A stretch of 64,000 nucleotides of DNA from Sulfitobacter mediterraneus (GTDB taxonomy: Bacteria > Pseudomonadota > Alphaproteobacteria > Rhodobacterales > Rhodobacteraceae), in the NCBI RefSeq assembly GCF_016801775.1, contig NZ_CP069004.1, positions 186,001-250,000 on the forward strand. Reading direction: 5' to 3'. The stretch's first letter is position 1. Every line of letters starts with the position of its first letter. Positions 27,401-34,485 of the stretch are shown piece after piece. Below the pieces are notes generated by a model that had not been told where the DNA came from, searched no databases, and saw only the letters and a program-made list of their open reading frames with translations. A program made the position numbers and the translations under genes.

Positions 27401-27881
27401 CGGCGGTGCGGATCACCGGCTCGCCCAGACGTTTGATCGCGGCGCGCAGATGGCGCACGGGTCCGGGCTGATCGTCGTCCAGCACACGGCCAGTCAACAT
27501 CAGCGCCCAGGTGGAGGCATTCACCAAACTTGAGGTCGAATGCCCCATATGGCGGCCCCAGTCAGAGGGCGCGATCTTGTCTTCGATCAGCGCATCGATG
27601 GTATCGGCATCGGGCACCCGCAAAAGCGCCTCGGCCAGACACATCAGGGCGACGCCTTCATCCGTGGACAGACCATATTCGGCCAGAAACACCTCCATCA
27701 TACCGGGGGCCGTGGCCCCGCGAATACCGCGGACAAGAGCAGCGGCATCCGCGCTGATTTCTGCGCGGGTGTCTGCGGACAGATCAGCAGTGCGGATCAA
27801 TTCCGGCAAGACCTGTTCAGGATCGGCATAGGTGCCTTGATCAATCATCAAGCTCAGCGGGGAAGCGACGTCATGGGCCAT
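24459..27881 (-). CDS. putA: Bifunctional proline dehydrogenase / L-glutamate gamma-semialdehyde dehydrogenase PutA
   Basis: The 1140-residue protein oxidises proline to glutamate. The N-terminal half is the FAD-binding TIM barrel (GYTYSYDMLGEAART, VKLSALHPRYE, RLVKGAYWDTEIKRAQ). The C-terminal half is the aldehyde dehydrogenase with ISPWNFPMAIFVGQ, the FTGSTATA loop, Glu in IAETGGLNAMIVD and catalytic Cys in QSAGQRCSALR. It lacks the N-terminal ribbon-helix-helix DNA-binding domain of trifunctional E. coli PutA, so control must come from elsewhere; the divergent Lrp-type gene is the obvious candidate. The shared intergenic region is 111 bp. Confidence 0.96.
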   Translation of the reverse strand: MAHDVASPLSLMIDQGTYADPEQVLPELIRTADLSADTRAEISADAAALVRGIRGATAPGMMEVFLAEYGLSTDEGVALMCLAEALLRVPDADTIDALIEDKIAPSDWGRHMGHSTSSLVNASTWALMLTGRVLDDDQPGPVRHLRAAIKRLGEPVIRTAVSRAMKEMGRQFVLGEDINAAMTRAKGMEKKGYTYSYDMLGEAARTEADAKRYHLSYSRAISAIATACTDEDIRKNPGISVKLSALHPRYEVAQHDAVMRDLVPRLRALALLAKSAGMGLNVDAEEADRLALSLEVIDRVMSEPALAGWDGFGVVVQAFGPRAGRVIDALYDMAERHDRRIMVRLVKGAYWDTEIKRAQVEGIDGFPVFTEKAATDVSYIANARKLLGMTDRIYPQFATHNAHTVCAVLKMAQDKEAFEFQRLHGMGETLHNLVLDQNGTRCRIYAPVGAHRDLLAYLVRRLLENGANSSFVNQIVDEDVPPEVVAADPFETLGQASMVIPKGPEVFLPQRGNAIGFDLAHTPTLQAIEEARGPFADKQWDAAPLLAAKAAPDAAVAVVSPADPELSPGTVRNASAADVATALDHAAPWDAPLATRRDVLLKAATLIEENYGEIFALLAREAGKGLPDCVAELREGVDFLRYYAGQATNMPPAGIFTCISPWNFPMAIFVGQVSAALAAGNAVLAKPAEQTPLVAHVTVSLLHKAGVPRNALQLLPGGGAVGAALTSDPRIGGVTFTGSTATAMRIRAAMAEHCAPGTPLIAETGGLNAMIVDSTALPEQAVQAIVESAFQSAGQRCSALRCLYVQEDIADDLTKMLIGAMKALTMGDPWQLRTDVGPVIDEQARKGIADHIESARSEGRVLAEIDAPKAGTFVAPTIIRVNGIGDLEREIFGPVLHLATFKSHELDDVIDAINGTGYGLTFGLHTRIDDRVQHVSERVEAGNIYINRNQIGAIVGSQPFGGEGLSGTGPKAGGPNYLPRFSAPDLKTVDGKWDGTQDALPPLPAHGPVQPIETLSMPGPTGESNRLSTLPRPALLCMGPGADVAAEQARAVRALGGVAVQASGSIDPTALTDGPAYGGVLWWGDEEIARQIEQALARRNGPILPLIRGLPDTARVRAERHVCVDTTASGGNAALLGAVT

Positions 27882-27992
27882 TGGAAACTCCAGTCAGAAG
27901 GGATTTATCGTAAGTACACTGGATCTGGCGGGCTGACTGACTTAGTTTATGCACAATCAAGGTCGAATAGACTGAAATTTTGGAGATACGCG

Positions 27993-28469
27993 ATGCAAAG
28001 TGGAAAGGTCAATTTGGATCGCTTCGACTCGGCGATCCTTGCCGTTTTGGGGCAGGACGGCCGGATACCTGTTACGGAACTGGCCAAGCGCATCGGCTTG
28101 TCGAAGTCCCCGACGCAGGCGCGGCTGCGGCGGCTCGAGGAAAGCGGCGTGATCCAGGGCTACCGTGCCATGCTGGATCCGATCCGCCTGGGGCTGGATC
28201 ACGTGGCCTTTGTGGAGGTGCGACTGGATGACACCCGCGAGGCCGCGCTGCGCAAATTCAACGCCGCCGTTCTCAAGGTGCCGGAGATTGAACAGGCGCA
28301 TATGATCGCCAGCCACTTTGATTATCTGCTCAAGGTACGGACCCGCGATATGTCCGCCTACCGGCAGTTTCTGGGCGAGACAATCTCGGCCCTGCCGCAT
28401 GTCTCCAACACCTCGACCTATGTGGCGATGGAGGTGGTCAAGGGCACGATGCTGACGGACGGCACTTGA
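27993..28469 (+). CDS. putR: Lrp/AsnC family regulator, probable PutR
   Basis: A 158-residue regulator with an N-terminal winged helix (LDRFDSAILAVLGQDGRIPVT, then LAKRIGLSKSPTQARLRRLE) and a C-terminal RAM ligand domain (ALRKFNAAVLKVPEIEQAH, FDYLLKVRTRDMSAYRQFL). It is divergent from putA, the arrangement of PutR, which activates putA in response to proline in Rhodobacter and Agrobacterium. Start at 27993 has GGAG about nine bases upstream; the open frame continues far upstream, opposite putA, without meaning. Confidence 0.87.
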   Translation: MQSGKVNLDRFDSAILAVLGQDGRIPVTELAKRIGLSKSPTQARLRRLEESGVIQGYRAMLDPIRLGLDHVAFVEVRLDDTREAALRKFNAAVLKVPEIEQAHMIASHFDYLLKVRTRDMSAYRQFLGETISALPHVSNTSTYVAMEVVKGTMLTDGT

Positions 28470-28500
28470 CGGAACTGCGCCGGGCGCTCTTTATTACAGG

Positions 28501-29067
28501 ATGATCCGGCTTCGTTTGCTCCCTTCTTTCGTGATCGCCCTTTGGGCGGGACCGCTGTTTGCTGAGTGTCCTGCACCCGCCGACACCCGCTCGGAACTGC
28601 TTGATCTTTTTGCCGATGCACAATCGGCACAGACCTTTACCGATGGTCGGCGAGCATCGCTGGCGATGTGGCAGGTTTGGCTGCGGGCCCCGGATGAAGC
28701 CGCCCAAGAGGTGCTGGATGCCGGGATGCGCAAACGCGATTCTTATGATTTTCTCGGAGCGCTGGCGGCTTTTGACCGGCTGGTTGCCTATTGTCCCGAC
28801 TACGCCGAAGGGTTCAACCAACGGGCCTATATCCATTTCCTGCGGCAGGACTACGCCAAGGCGTTGGTTGATCTCGATGCCGCGCTGGCGTTGCAGCCTT
28901 TACACGTCGCGGCGCAATCGGGCAGGGCGCTGACATTGATGAACCTGGGCCAACTTCCTGCGGCCCGCGAACAGCTGCTGGAGGCGGTCAAGAACAATCC
29001 CTGGCTGTCCGAAGCGGCGCTTTTGGCGAAGGGCGCACCACTTGGACCGCAGGGTGAGGATCTATAG
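28501..29067 (+). CDS. Periplasmic TPR-repeat protein
   Basis: A 188-residue protein with an N-terminal signal peptide (MIRLRLLPSFVIALWAGPLFAEC, cleavage probably after PLFA). Mature residues carry about two to three tetratricopeptide repeats: a degenerate one around DFLGALAAFDRLVAYCPDYAEG, then NQRAYIHFLRQDYAKALVDL and ALTLMNLGQLPAAREQLLEA. Such proteins mediate protein-protein contacts; no partner is indicated. It starts 31 bp after the Lrp-type gene on the same strand. Confidence 0.8.
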   Translation: MIRLRLLPSFVIALWAGPLFAECPAPADTRSELLDLFADAQSAQTFTDGRRASLAMWQVWLRAPDEAAQEVLDAGMRKRDSYDFLGALAAFDRLVAYCPDYAEGFNQRAYIHFLRQDYAKALVDLDAALALQPLHVAAQSGRALTLMNLGQLPAAREQLLEAVKNNPWLSEAALLAKGAPLGPQGEDL

Positions 29068-29114
29068 GCATTTACACCGCCCGCCGCATGACTATTGTGC
29101 GCCCATCACCCGGC

Positions 29115-29201
29115 GCGGGCGTGATGGAATGGTAGACATACCAGACTTAAAATCTGTTGGGGCGTAGCCCCGTGTGGGTTCGAGTCCCACCGCCCGCACC
29201 A
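29115..29201 (+). tRNA. tRNA-Leu (anticodon TAA)
   Basis: The acceptor stem GCGGGCG pairs with CGCCCGC (29191-29197), followed by discriminator A and an encoded CCA. The anticodon arm is CCAGA-CTTAAAA-TCTGT with anticodon TAA in a 7-base loop, and the T arm is GTGGG-TTCGAGT-CCCAC. A long variable arm (GGGGC-GTA-GCCCC) marks it as a class II tRNA, as expected for leucine. Length is 84 bases without CCA. Confidence 0.95.
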
Positions 29202-29530
29202 CAGTTCCTTTGCGCAGCAAAGGGACCACCCCTCTCGAAATGGTGCGCTGGGCGGCAGTCGATCTGAAAGAGCGATGAGAGCTTCGACAGTTCTAGCTTC
29301 GTCCCACCGCCCCCACCAAAGCCTCTTCCAAAGAAAGATGCCGAAACGACCGGATCAGTTGAATGCGGCAGTTGCTCGGCAGGAGCAATGAGAGCATCTG
29401 CTTCCAGATTTGTCCGCCCTTCCGCACCACCGTCACTTTCTTGCAATACCAAAAGCTGATGCATGGCTGTCGTTGTGCAAGAACGATAAGAGCATTGGCG
29501 ACAAACTTCACCTCACCCCGATCTGCCCGA
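29202..29530. repeat. Three degenerate ~100-113 bp repeats downstream of tRNA-Leu
   Basis: No gene is convincing in this 329-bp gap. Three diverged copies of one unit can be aligned on the shared core RAGCRATGAGAGC: at 29275-29282, 29388-29395 and (as ATAAGAGC) 29486-29493, spaced 113 and 98 bp. Copies 1 and 2 both carry GCGGCAGT just upstream of the core and a GTCC-rich block downstream. The block of copy 1, TTCGTCCCACCGCCCCCACCA (29298-29318, one base beyond the usual quoting length avoided here by position), closely resembles the 3' end of the tRNA. Origin is unknown: a decayed tRNA-linked insertion or a lineage-specific intergenic repeat. Confidence 0.55.
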
Positions 29531-30241
29531 TCACCCCGCCCGTTGATTGACCCGTTTGATCAAGGCCGCGCCGGTTTCCTTGCGTTCGCTGTAGCGTTCC
29601 ACCAGATAATCCGCCCGTCCCCGCGTCAGAAGGGTGAATTTGACCAATTCTTCCATGACATCCACCATCCGGTCGTAGTTGGGCGATGGCTTCATCCGGT
29701 CATTGTCGTCGAATTCCAGAAAAGCCTTGGGCGTTGAGGATTGGTTGGGAATCGTCAACAGGCGCATCCAGCGGCCCAAGATCCGTAACTGGTTCACCGC
29801 GTTGAAGCTTTGCGAGCCGCCGTTGACTTGCATCACTGCCAGCGTTTTGCCCTGTGTCGGTCGAACGGCGCCCAGCGACAGCGGGATCCAGTCGATCTGC
29901 GCCTTCATGATCGCCGTCATCGCCCCGTGCCGTTCGGGGGAGCACCAAACCATGCCCTCGCTCCAACTGACCAGATCGCGCAATTCCTGAACTTTGGCAT
30001 GGTCGGCCTCGGTCTCATCGGGCAGAGGCAAACCGCGCGGGTCAAAGGTTTTGGTCTCGGCGCCAAAAAGGTTCAACACGCGGGCGGCTTCTTCGGTCAT
30101 CAGCCGGCTGAAGGACCGCTTTCGCAGGGAGCCATAGAGCAACAGTATCCGTGGAGCATGGTCGGATTGATCGGTTTCGAACAACCTGCCGGTGTCGATG
30201 GCGCGAAAGTGGTCCGTTTCGATGTTCGGGGTGTCGGTCAT
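29531..30241 (-). CDS. arsH: Arsenical resistance NADPH-flavin oxidoreductase ArsH
   Basis: A 236-residue flavodoxin-like protein. The FMN phosphate loop [24 protein letters not shown] and the [21 protein letters not shown] segment identify ArsH, which oxidises trivalent organoarsenicals to less toxic pentavalent forms using NADPH. It lies 74 bp downstream of aqpS in the same direction, as in the Sinorhizobium aqpS-arsC-arsH order but without arsC between them. Start at 30241; an ATG seven codons upstream (30262) is possible. Confidence 0.93.
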   Translation of the reverse strand: MTDTPNIETDHFRAIDTGRLFETDQSDHAPRILLLYGSLRKRSFSRLMTEEAARVLNLFGAETKTFDPRGLPLPDETEADHAKVQELRDLVSWSEGMVWCSPERHGAMTAIMKAQIDWIPLSLGAVRPTQGKTLAVMQVNGGSQSFNAVNQLRILGRWMRLLTIPNQSSTPKAFLEFDDNDRMKPSPNYDRMVDVMEELVKFTLLTRGRADYLVERYSERKETGAALIKRVNQRAG

Positions 30242-30315
30242 TGTGTCGTCTTTCGGTTTCATTGGCCTCATACCGCTGTGGGCAAGGACCGATCTCAATA
30301 GGGAGGGGACTGCAG

Positions 30316-30981
30316 CTATGCCGCCTCGTCGGAGTTCAACAGCCACCCGAAAAACAGGGTCGCCAAAACGGCCGCAATCAGCTGCACCGCGATGAACGCG
30401 GCCACATCCACAGGGGCGATCCCGGCAAACGTGTCTGAAAATCCGCGTGCGATGGTCACCGCCGGATTGGCAAAGGAGGTGGAGGAGGTAAACCAATAGG
30501 CCGCCGTGATATAAAGGCCAACCGCCATCGGAACCGCGGCGGGTTTCGCTTTGATACAGGCCAAAATGGTGCCAACCAGACCAAAGGTGGCAACAAATTC
30601 ACCCGCCCATTGGCCGGTCCCGCTGCGTATGGTGGCGGAGGGATCAATCAGCGGATGTTCAAACATCACATGTGCGGCAAGGACACCGATGATGCCTCCA
30701 AACACCTGCGCAACCACATAAAGCGCGGCATCTCCCTTGGTGATTTCGCGGCGCATGACAAAGCTCAACGTAACCGCAGGGTTGAAATGTGCGCCGGAGA
30801 TCGGGCCGAAAATGGTGATCAAAACCACCAAGATAGCCCCCGTCGGGATGGTGTTTCCCAATAGCGCAATGGCGATATTCCCGTCCGCCAACCGCTCCGC
30901 CATGATGCCCGATCCAATGACCGTCGCCAAAAGCGAAAACGTGCCCAACCATTCTGCCATCAACCGGCGTTCAAGTGTCAT
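30316..30981 (-). CDS. aqpS: Aquaglyceroporin AqpS-like (MIP family)
   Basis: A 221-residue channel with six membrane helices and the two half-helix NPA motifs: [13 protein letters not shown] and [12 protein letters not shown]. Being next to arsH and arsR, it most likely conducts arsenite out of the cell (or methylarsenite), the role shown for Sinorhizobium AqpS, instead of a dedicated ArsB/Acr3 pump, none of which is in the window. First gene of the unit, with an ArsR-type operator upstream at 31106-31121. Confidence 0.9.
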   Translation of the reverse strand: MTLERRLMAEWLGTFSLLATVIGSGIMAERLADGNIAIALLGNTIPTGAILVVLITIFGPISGAHFNPAVTLSFVMRREITKGDAALYVVAQVFGGIIGVLAAHVMFEHPLIDPSATIRSGTGQWAGEFVATFGLVGTILACIKAKPAAVPMAVGLYITAAYWFTSSTSFANPAVTIARGFSDTFAGIAPVDVAAFIAVQLIAAVLATLFFGWLLNSDEAA

Positions 30982-31105
30982 TCTGTGTCTCCAGTAAGGG
31001 CTGCTGCGATGGCGCCGCCGCCGAAATGTTCCGATTGCCCCATGCAAATGCACAGTGCGATATACGGCCAGGGCACTGGCCATTTGTTGCTTCTTTCTTA
31101 CTCAA

Positions 31106-31121
31106 TTCGGTAAATGCCGAA
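31106..31121. promoter_or_regulatory. ArsR operator 1 (TTCGG-N6-CCGAA), aqpS side
   Basis: TTCGGTAAATGCCGAA is a perfect 5-6-5 inverted repeat. Read on the minus strand it is nearly the same sequence as operator 2. It lies ~125 bp upstream of aqpS, in the divergent arsR-aqpS region. Confidence 0.75.
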
Positions 31122-31168
31122 GTAACTCTGGGCTAAGTCAGGCTTTGTATCTTGTCAAGCTTCGATAT

Positions 31169-31184
31169 TTCGGGCATTACCGAA
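31169..31184. promoter_or_regulatory. ArsR operator 2 (TTCGG-N6-CCGAA), arsR side
   Basis: TTCGGGCATTACCGAA has the same 5-bp arms and spacing as operator 1 and ends 2 bp before the arsR start codon, where a bound repressor would block its own promoter or transcript. The two repeat centres are 63 bp apart, six helical turns. Confidence 0.75.
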
Positions 31185-31186
31185 TA

Positions 31187-31528
31187 ATGAAGCAAGACAC
31201 CGCCATCGAGGCCTTTGCCGCCCTTGCGCAGCCGACGCGGATCGAGGCATTCCGTCTTTTGGTCAGGGTTGGGCCGAAAGGCTTGCCCGCACTGGAAATC
31301 TCGCGGCAATTGGGGACAAAACCCTCAACCCTGTCGGGGCATCTGGCCATTCTGAAACGGGCAGGGGTGTTGTCCGCGACCCGCCATCAGCGCGAAATCC
31401 ACTATTCGGCCAATCTGGCCAGAGTGAATGCGCTTGTGCAGTTTCTGATCGCCGATTGTTGTGGCGGGAAGATCGAAAACTGCTCAGAAATTGTTGCCCT
31501 GCTTGAGTGCCAAGGCACGGATTGCTAG
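31187..31528 (+). CDS. arsR: ArsR family arsenic-responsive repressor
   Basis: A 113-residue winged-helix repressor: AIEAFAALAQPTRIEAFRLL and LGTKPSTLSGHLAILKRAGV form the DNA-binding core. Five cysteines crowd the C-terminal end (Cys91, 92, 99, 108, 113; ADCCGGKIENC and LECQGTDC), the usual place for trivalent arsenic binding in the alphaproteobacterial type. The start codon is almost abutted by operator 2 and has no Shine-Dalgarno site, so its message may be leaderless or nearly so. Confidence 0.9.
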   Translation: MKQDTAIEAFAALAQPTRIEAFRLLVRVGPKGLPALEISRQLGTKPSTLSGHLAILKRAGVLSATRHQREIHYSANLARVNALVQFLIADCCGGKIENCSEIVALLECQGTDC

Positions 31529-31559
31529 ACGGTCCGGCGGGCCAAAGCTATCTGCCAGA

Positions 31560-32657
31560 TCAGTTCAACCGCAGCCCCGTGTCCGGCGCGAAATACGACA
31601 CTTTGCCAAGGTCGAAGGCCAGCCGTTGTGCATTGCCGGGGGCGGCGTTGGTTTCGGAATGCAGACGTGCGGTGACATGTTTCCCGCCAAGTTGCATAAC
31701 GGCATAGGTGTCCGCGCCCGCAGGTTCCACGATATCAATCAGGCACTCGGCCTCCTGCACATGGGCCCCCGACCGCATCGCCGCATCACCGATGTCCTCG
31801 GGGCGTACCCCCAAAATGACATCCTCGGGCAGATCGCGGTTCTTGGTGTCGGTCAGCACAATCGGATCACCGCGATCCTGGGCGATTTGGATGTCGGTGC
31901 CGTTGCCATTGGCGCGGGCTTTGGCCGGGATCAGGTTCATCGCAGGGCTGCCCATGAAATCCGCCACAAAGAGATTGGCCGGGCGATTGTAGATCTCTGC
32001 GGGGGTGCCGATCTGCTGGATCACGCCGCCTTTCATGACCACGATTTTGGTCGCCAGCGTCATCGCTTCAATCTGGTCATGGGTCACATAAACCATGGAG
32101 GCGCCAAGCCGTTGGTGCAGCTGCTTGATCTCGGTGCGCATCTCGACACGCAGTTTGGCGTCAAGGTTCGACAGGGGTTCGTCAAACAAGAACAGCTTGG
32201 GATCACGCACCAGGGCACGGCCCATGGCGACCCGCTGACGCTGACCGCCCGACAGCTGGCCGGGCTTTCGCTTGAGCAGGTTCTCGATCTGGAGCTGCTG
32301 CGCCACATGGGCAAGCTTTTGGTCCTGCGTCGCCTGATCCACGCCGCGCACTTTCATGCCAAAGGTGATGTTCTTGGCAACTGTCATTGTGGGGTAGAGC
32401 GCATAGGACTGGAACACCATCGCGATATCGCGGTCTTTGGGGCTGACATCGGTCATGTCCTGCCCGCCAATGTGCAGTGATCCGCCGGTGATTGGCTCAA
32501 GCCCTGCGATGCAATTGAGCAAGGTGGATTTGCCACAACCGGACGGGCCAACCAGGACAAGGAAATCGCCCTGTTCGATCTCTACGTTGATGTCTTTGAG
32601 GATCTCGACGGATCCGTAGTTTTTGAAAAGATGTTCGATTTTCAGGATGTTGGCCAT
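31560..32657 (-). CDS. Sugar ABC importer ATPase (UgpC/MalK type)
   Basis: A 365-residue ATPase with Walker A VGPSGCGKSTLLN, Q-loop FQSYALYP, signature LSGGQRQRVAMGRAL, Walker B LFLFDEPLSNLD and a switch His in VYVTHDQIEAM. A C-terminal TOBE/regulatory domain (LGVRPEDIGDA) marks the MalK/UgpC subfamily, which energises uptake of sugars or glycerol phosphate. It is the last gene of the four-gene unit SBP-permease-permease-ATPase and starts 4 bp after the permease stop. Confidence 0.93.
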   Translation of the reverse strand: MANILKIEHLFKNYGSVEILKDINVEIEQGDFLVLVGPSGCGKSTLLNCIAGLEPITGGSLHIGGQDMTDVSPKDRDIAMVFQSYALYPTMTVAKNITFGMKVRGVDQATQDQKLAHVAQQLQIENLLKRKPGQLSGGQRQRVAMGRALVRDPKLFLFDEPLSNLDAKLRVEMRTEIKQLHQRLGASMVYVTHDQIEAMTLATKIVVMKGGVIQQIGTPAEIYNRPANLFVADFMGSPAMNLIPAKARANGNGTDIQIAQDRGDPIVLTDTKNRDLPEDVILGVRPEDIGDAAMRSGAHVQEAECLIDIVEPAGADTYAVMQLGGKHVTARLHSETNAAPGNAQRLAFDLGKVSYFAPDTGLRLN

Positions 32658-32661
32658 GGGA

Positions 32662-33561
32662 TTATCCTTTCACGGATCCGGCGGTCAGACCGCGGACGAA
32701 ATATTTGCCGGCAACGACATAAACAAGCAGGGTCGGCAACGCGGCGATGATCGCGGCGGCCATATCGACGTTGTATTCTTTGACGCCGGTGGTGGAATTG
32801 ACGATGTTGTTAAGCGCGACCGTCACAGGCTGGGTTCCGGCCTGACTGAAGGACACACCAAACAGGAAGTCATTCCAGATCTGTGTGAACTGCCAGATCA
32901 CGGTCACAACGATGATTGGCAGCGACAGCGGCAGGAAGATCGACCAGAAGATGCGGAAAAATCCTGCGCCGTCCACTTTGGCAGCCTTTGTCAGATCCGC
33001 CGGGATAGACACGTAATAATTGCGGAAAAACAAGGTGGTGAAGCCCAGCCCATAGATCACATGGACAAAGATCAAACCCGGAATAGTTCCGGCAATTCCC
33101 ATCATCCCCAACACCCGCGCCATTGGCAGGAGAACCACCTGAAACGGGATGAAGCAGCCAAACAACATCAGCGAAAAGATGATATTTGCGCCGCGAAACC
33201 GCCATTGCGCCACGACATAGCCGTTCATCGCGCCCAATAGGGTTGAGATGGCCACGCCGGGAATGGCGATCAGGACAGAGTTCCAGAAATACGGCCGCAC
33301 CCCTTCGCATTGGATGCCGGTGCAGGCTGTGGACCACGCGGTGCGCCATGCTTCGAATGTCACTTCGCGGGGCAGGGAAATCAGATCACCTGTCCGAATT
33401 TCATCCAGACTTTTCAGCGAGGTGGTGATCATGACGAACAGTGGCAGCAGATAGAACAGCGCAAACAGGCACAGCAGCGTATACAGCGACCAGCGCAGGG
33501 CGACTTTGCCCTTCTGGCTTTGCCCCGCGAGGGAGGCAGCGGAGACAGACAGATCAGCCAT
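32662..33561 (-). CDS. Sugar ABC importer permease (MalG-like)
   Basis: A 299-residue inner membrane permease with about six helices (SLYTLLCLFALFYLLPLFVM near the start). The EAA-type loop that contacts the ATPase reads AAKVDGAGFFRIFWSIFLPLS. It overlaps the upstream permease gene by 8 bp, indicating coupled translation. It pairs with the MalF-like subunit. Confidence 0.92.
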   Translation of the reverse strand: MADLSVSAASLAGQSQKGKVALRWSLYTLLCLFALFYLLPLFVMITTSLKSLDEIRTGDLISLPREVTFEAWRTAWSTACTGIQCEGVRPYFWNSVLIAIPGVAISTLLGAMNGYVVAQWRFRGANIIFSLMLFGCFIPFQVVLLPMARVLGMMGIAGTIPGLIFVHVIYGLGFTTLFFRNYYVSIPADLTKAAKVDGAGFFRIFWSIFLPLSLPIIVVTVIWQFTQIWNDFLFGVSFSQAGTQPVTVALNNIVNSTTGVKEYNVDMAAAIIAALPTLLVYVVAGKYFVRGLTAGSVKG

Positions 33562-34426
33562 CTTTGGACCTCAATTCCGAATAAAGGTAGGGAACCACAA
33601 TCGCAAACACGACCAGCATCATGATCATCGCGGAGCTGGCCGCCTGACCGATATCGCCGCGCGAGAACGCCATGGCATACATATAGGTCGCGGGCAGATC
33701 GGTGGCATAGCCGGGGCCGCCGCCTGTGAGCGCGATAACCAGATCAAAGCTTTTGATCGCAAGGTGCGACAGCACGATGAACGCGGACAGGAAAATCGGG
33801 GCCATCGAAGGGATGATAATCGCGGTATAGACACGCCATGTGGGGATGCCATCGACCTGCGCAGCCTTGATGATCTCTTCGTCCACGGACCGCAGGCCCG
33901 CCAAGAACAGCGCCATCACAAAACCCGAGCTTTGCCAGATCGCGGCCAGCACAATGGTGTAGATCGCCATGTCCGGATCAACCAGCCAATCGAAGGTGAA
34001 ATCTTCGAACCCCCAGCCGCGCACCATGGCTTGCAGGCCCAAACCGGGGTTCAAGATCCATTTCCACGCGGTGCCGGTGACAATCATCGAAAGTGCCATT
34101 GGGTAAAGATAAATCGTTCGGATCGCGCCTTCGGTGCGGATGTTTTGATCCAGCAGGATCGCCAGCACCAGCCCAAGGATCATCGCGATCACAATGAACA
34201 GGGTGCCAAATATGAAAAGATTGCCAAAGGCCGTGTCCCAGCGCGGCGATGCAAACAGCCGGTCATACTGGATAAACCCTTCGATCTCGTACTTGGGCAG
34301 CAGCCGCGAGCGCGTCATCGAAACCCATGCTGTCCAGGCGATAAAGCCATAGACGAACACGAGAATGGCAATGAAAGAGGGCGCCAGCACCAGTTTGGGT
34401 GTGTTTTCTTCAAGCCATTTTGTCAT
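33554..34426 (-). CDS. Sugar ABC importer permease (MalF-like)
   Basis: A 290-residue permease with six helices; first helix LVLAPSFIAILVFVYGFIAW. The EAA-type loop is AAQVDGIPTWRVYTAIIIPSM. ITRSRLLPK-like SMTRSRLLPKYEIEGF is typical of glucose/mannose-type permeases. It is separated from the upstream binding-protein gene by a strong hairpin. Confidence 0.92.
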   Translation of the reverse strand: MTKWLEENTPKLVLAPSFIAILVFVYGFIAWTAWVSMTRSRLLPKYEIEGFIQYDRLFASPRWDTAFGNLFIFGTLFIVIAMILGLVLAILLDQNIRTEGAIRTIYLYPMALSMIVTGTAWKWILNPGLGLQAMVRGWGFEDFTFDWLVDPDMAIYTIVLAAIWQSSGFVMALFLAGLRSVDEEIIKAAQVDGIPTWRVYTAIIIPSMAPIFLSAFIVLSHLAIKSFDLVIALTGGGPGYATDLPATYMYAMAFSRGDIGQAASSAMIMMLVVFAIVVPYLYSELRSKDG

Positions 34427-34448
34427 GAACGTTATCCCCCCGGAAAAT

Positions 34449-34479
34449 CTGCCGCCCCGGCCAATGGGCGGGGCGGCAG
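34449..34479 (-). promoter_or_regulatory. Strong hairpin between binding-protein gene and permease genes
   Basis: A perfect 11-bp GC-rich stem (CTGCCGCCCCG / CGGGGCGGCAG) with a nine-base loop starts 7 bp after the binding-protein stop codon. On the minus strand it is followed by ATTTTCC, a weak T tract. It probably acts as a partial terminator or RNA stabiliser so that more binding protein than permease is made. Confidence 0.75.
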
Positions 34480-34485
34480 CGTGGT

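Noticed and set aside
29147..29464. 105-residue minus-strand frame over tRNA-Leu and the repeats
   Set aside because: It reads through the tRNA gene and low-complexity Gly/Cys-rich sequence; no ribosome site.
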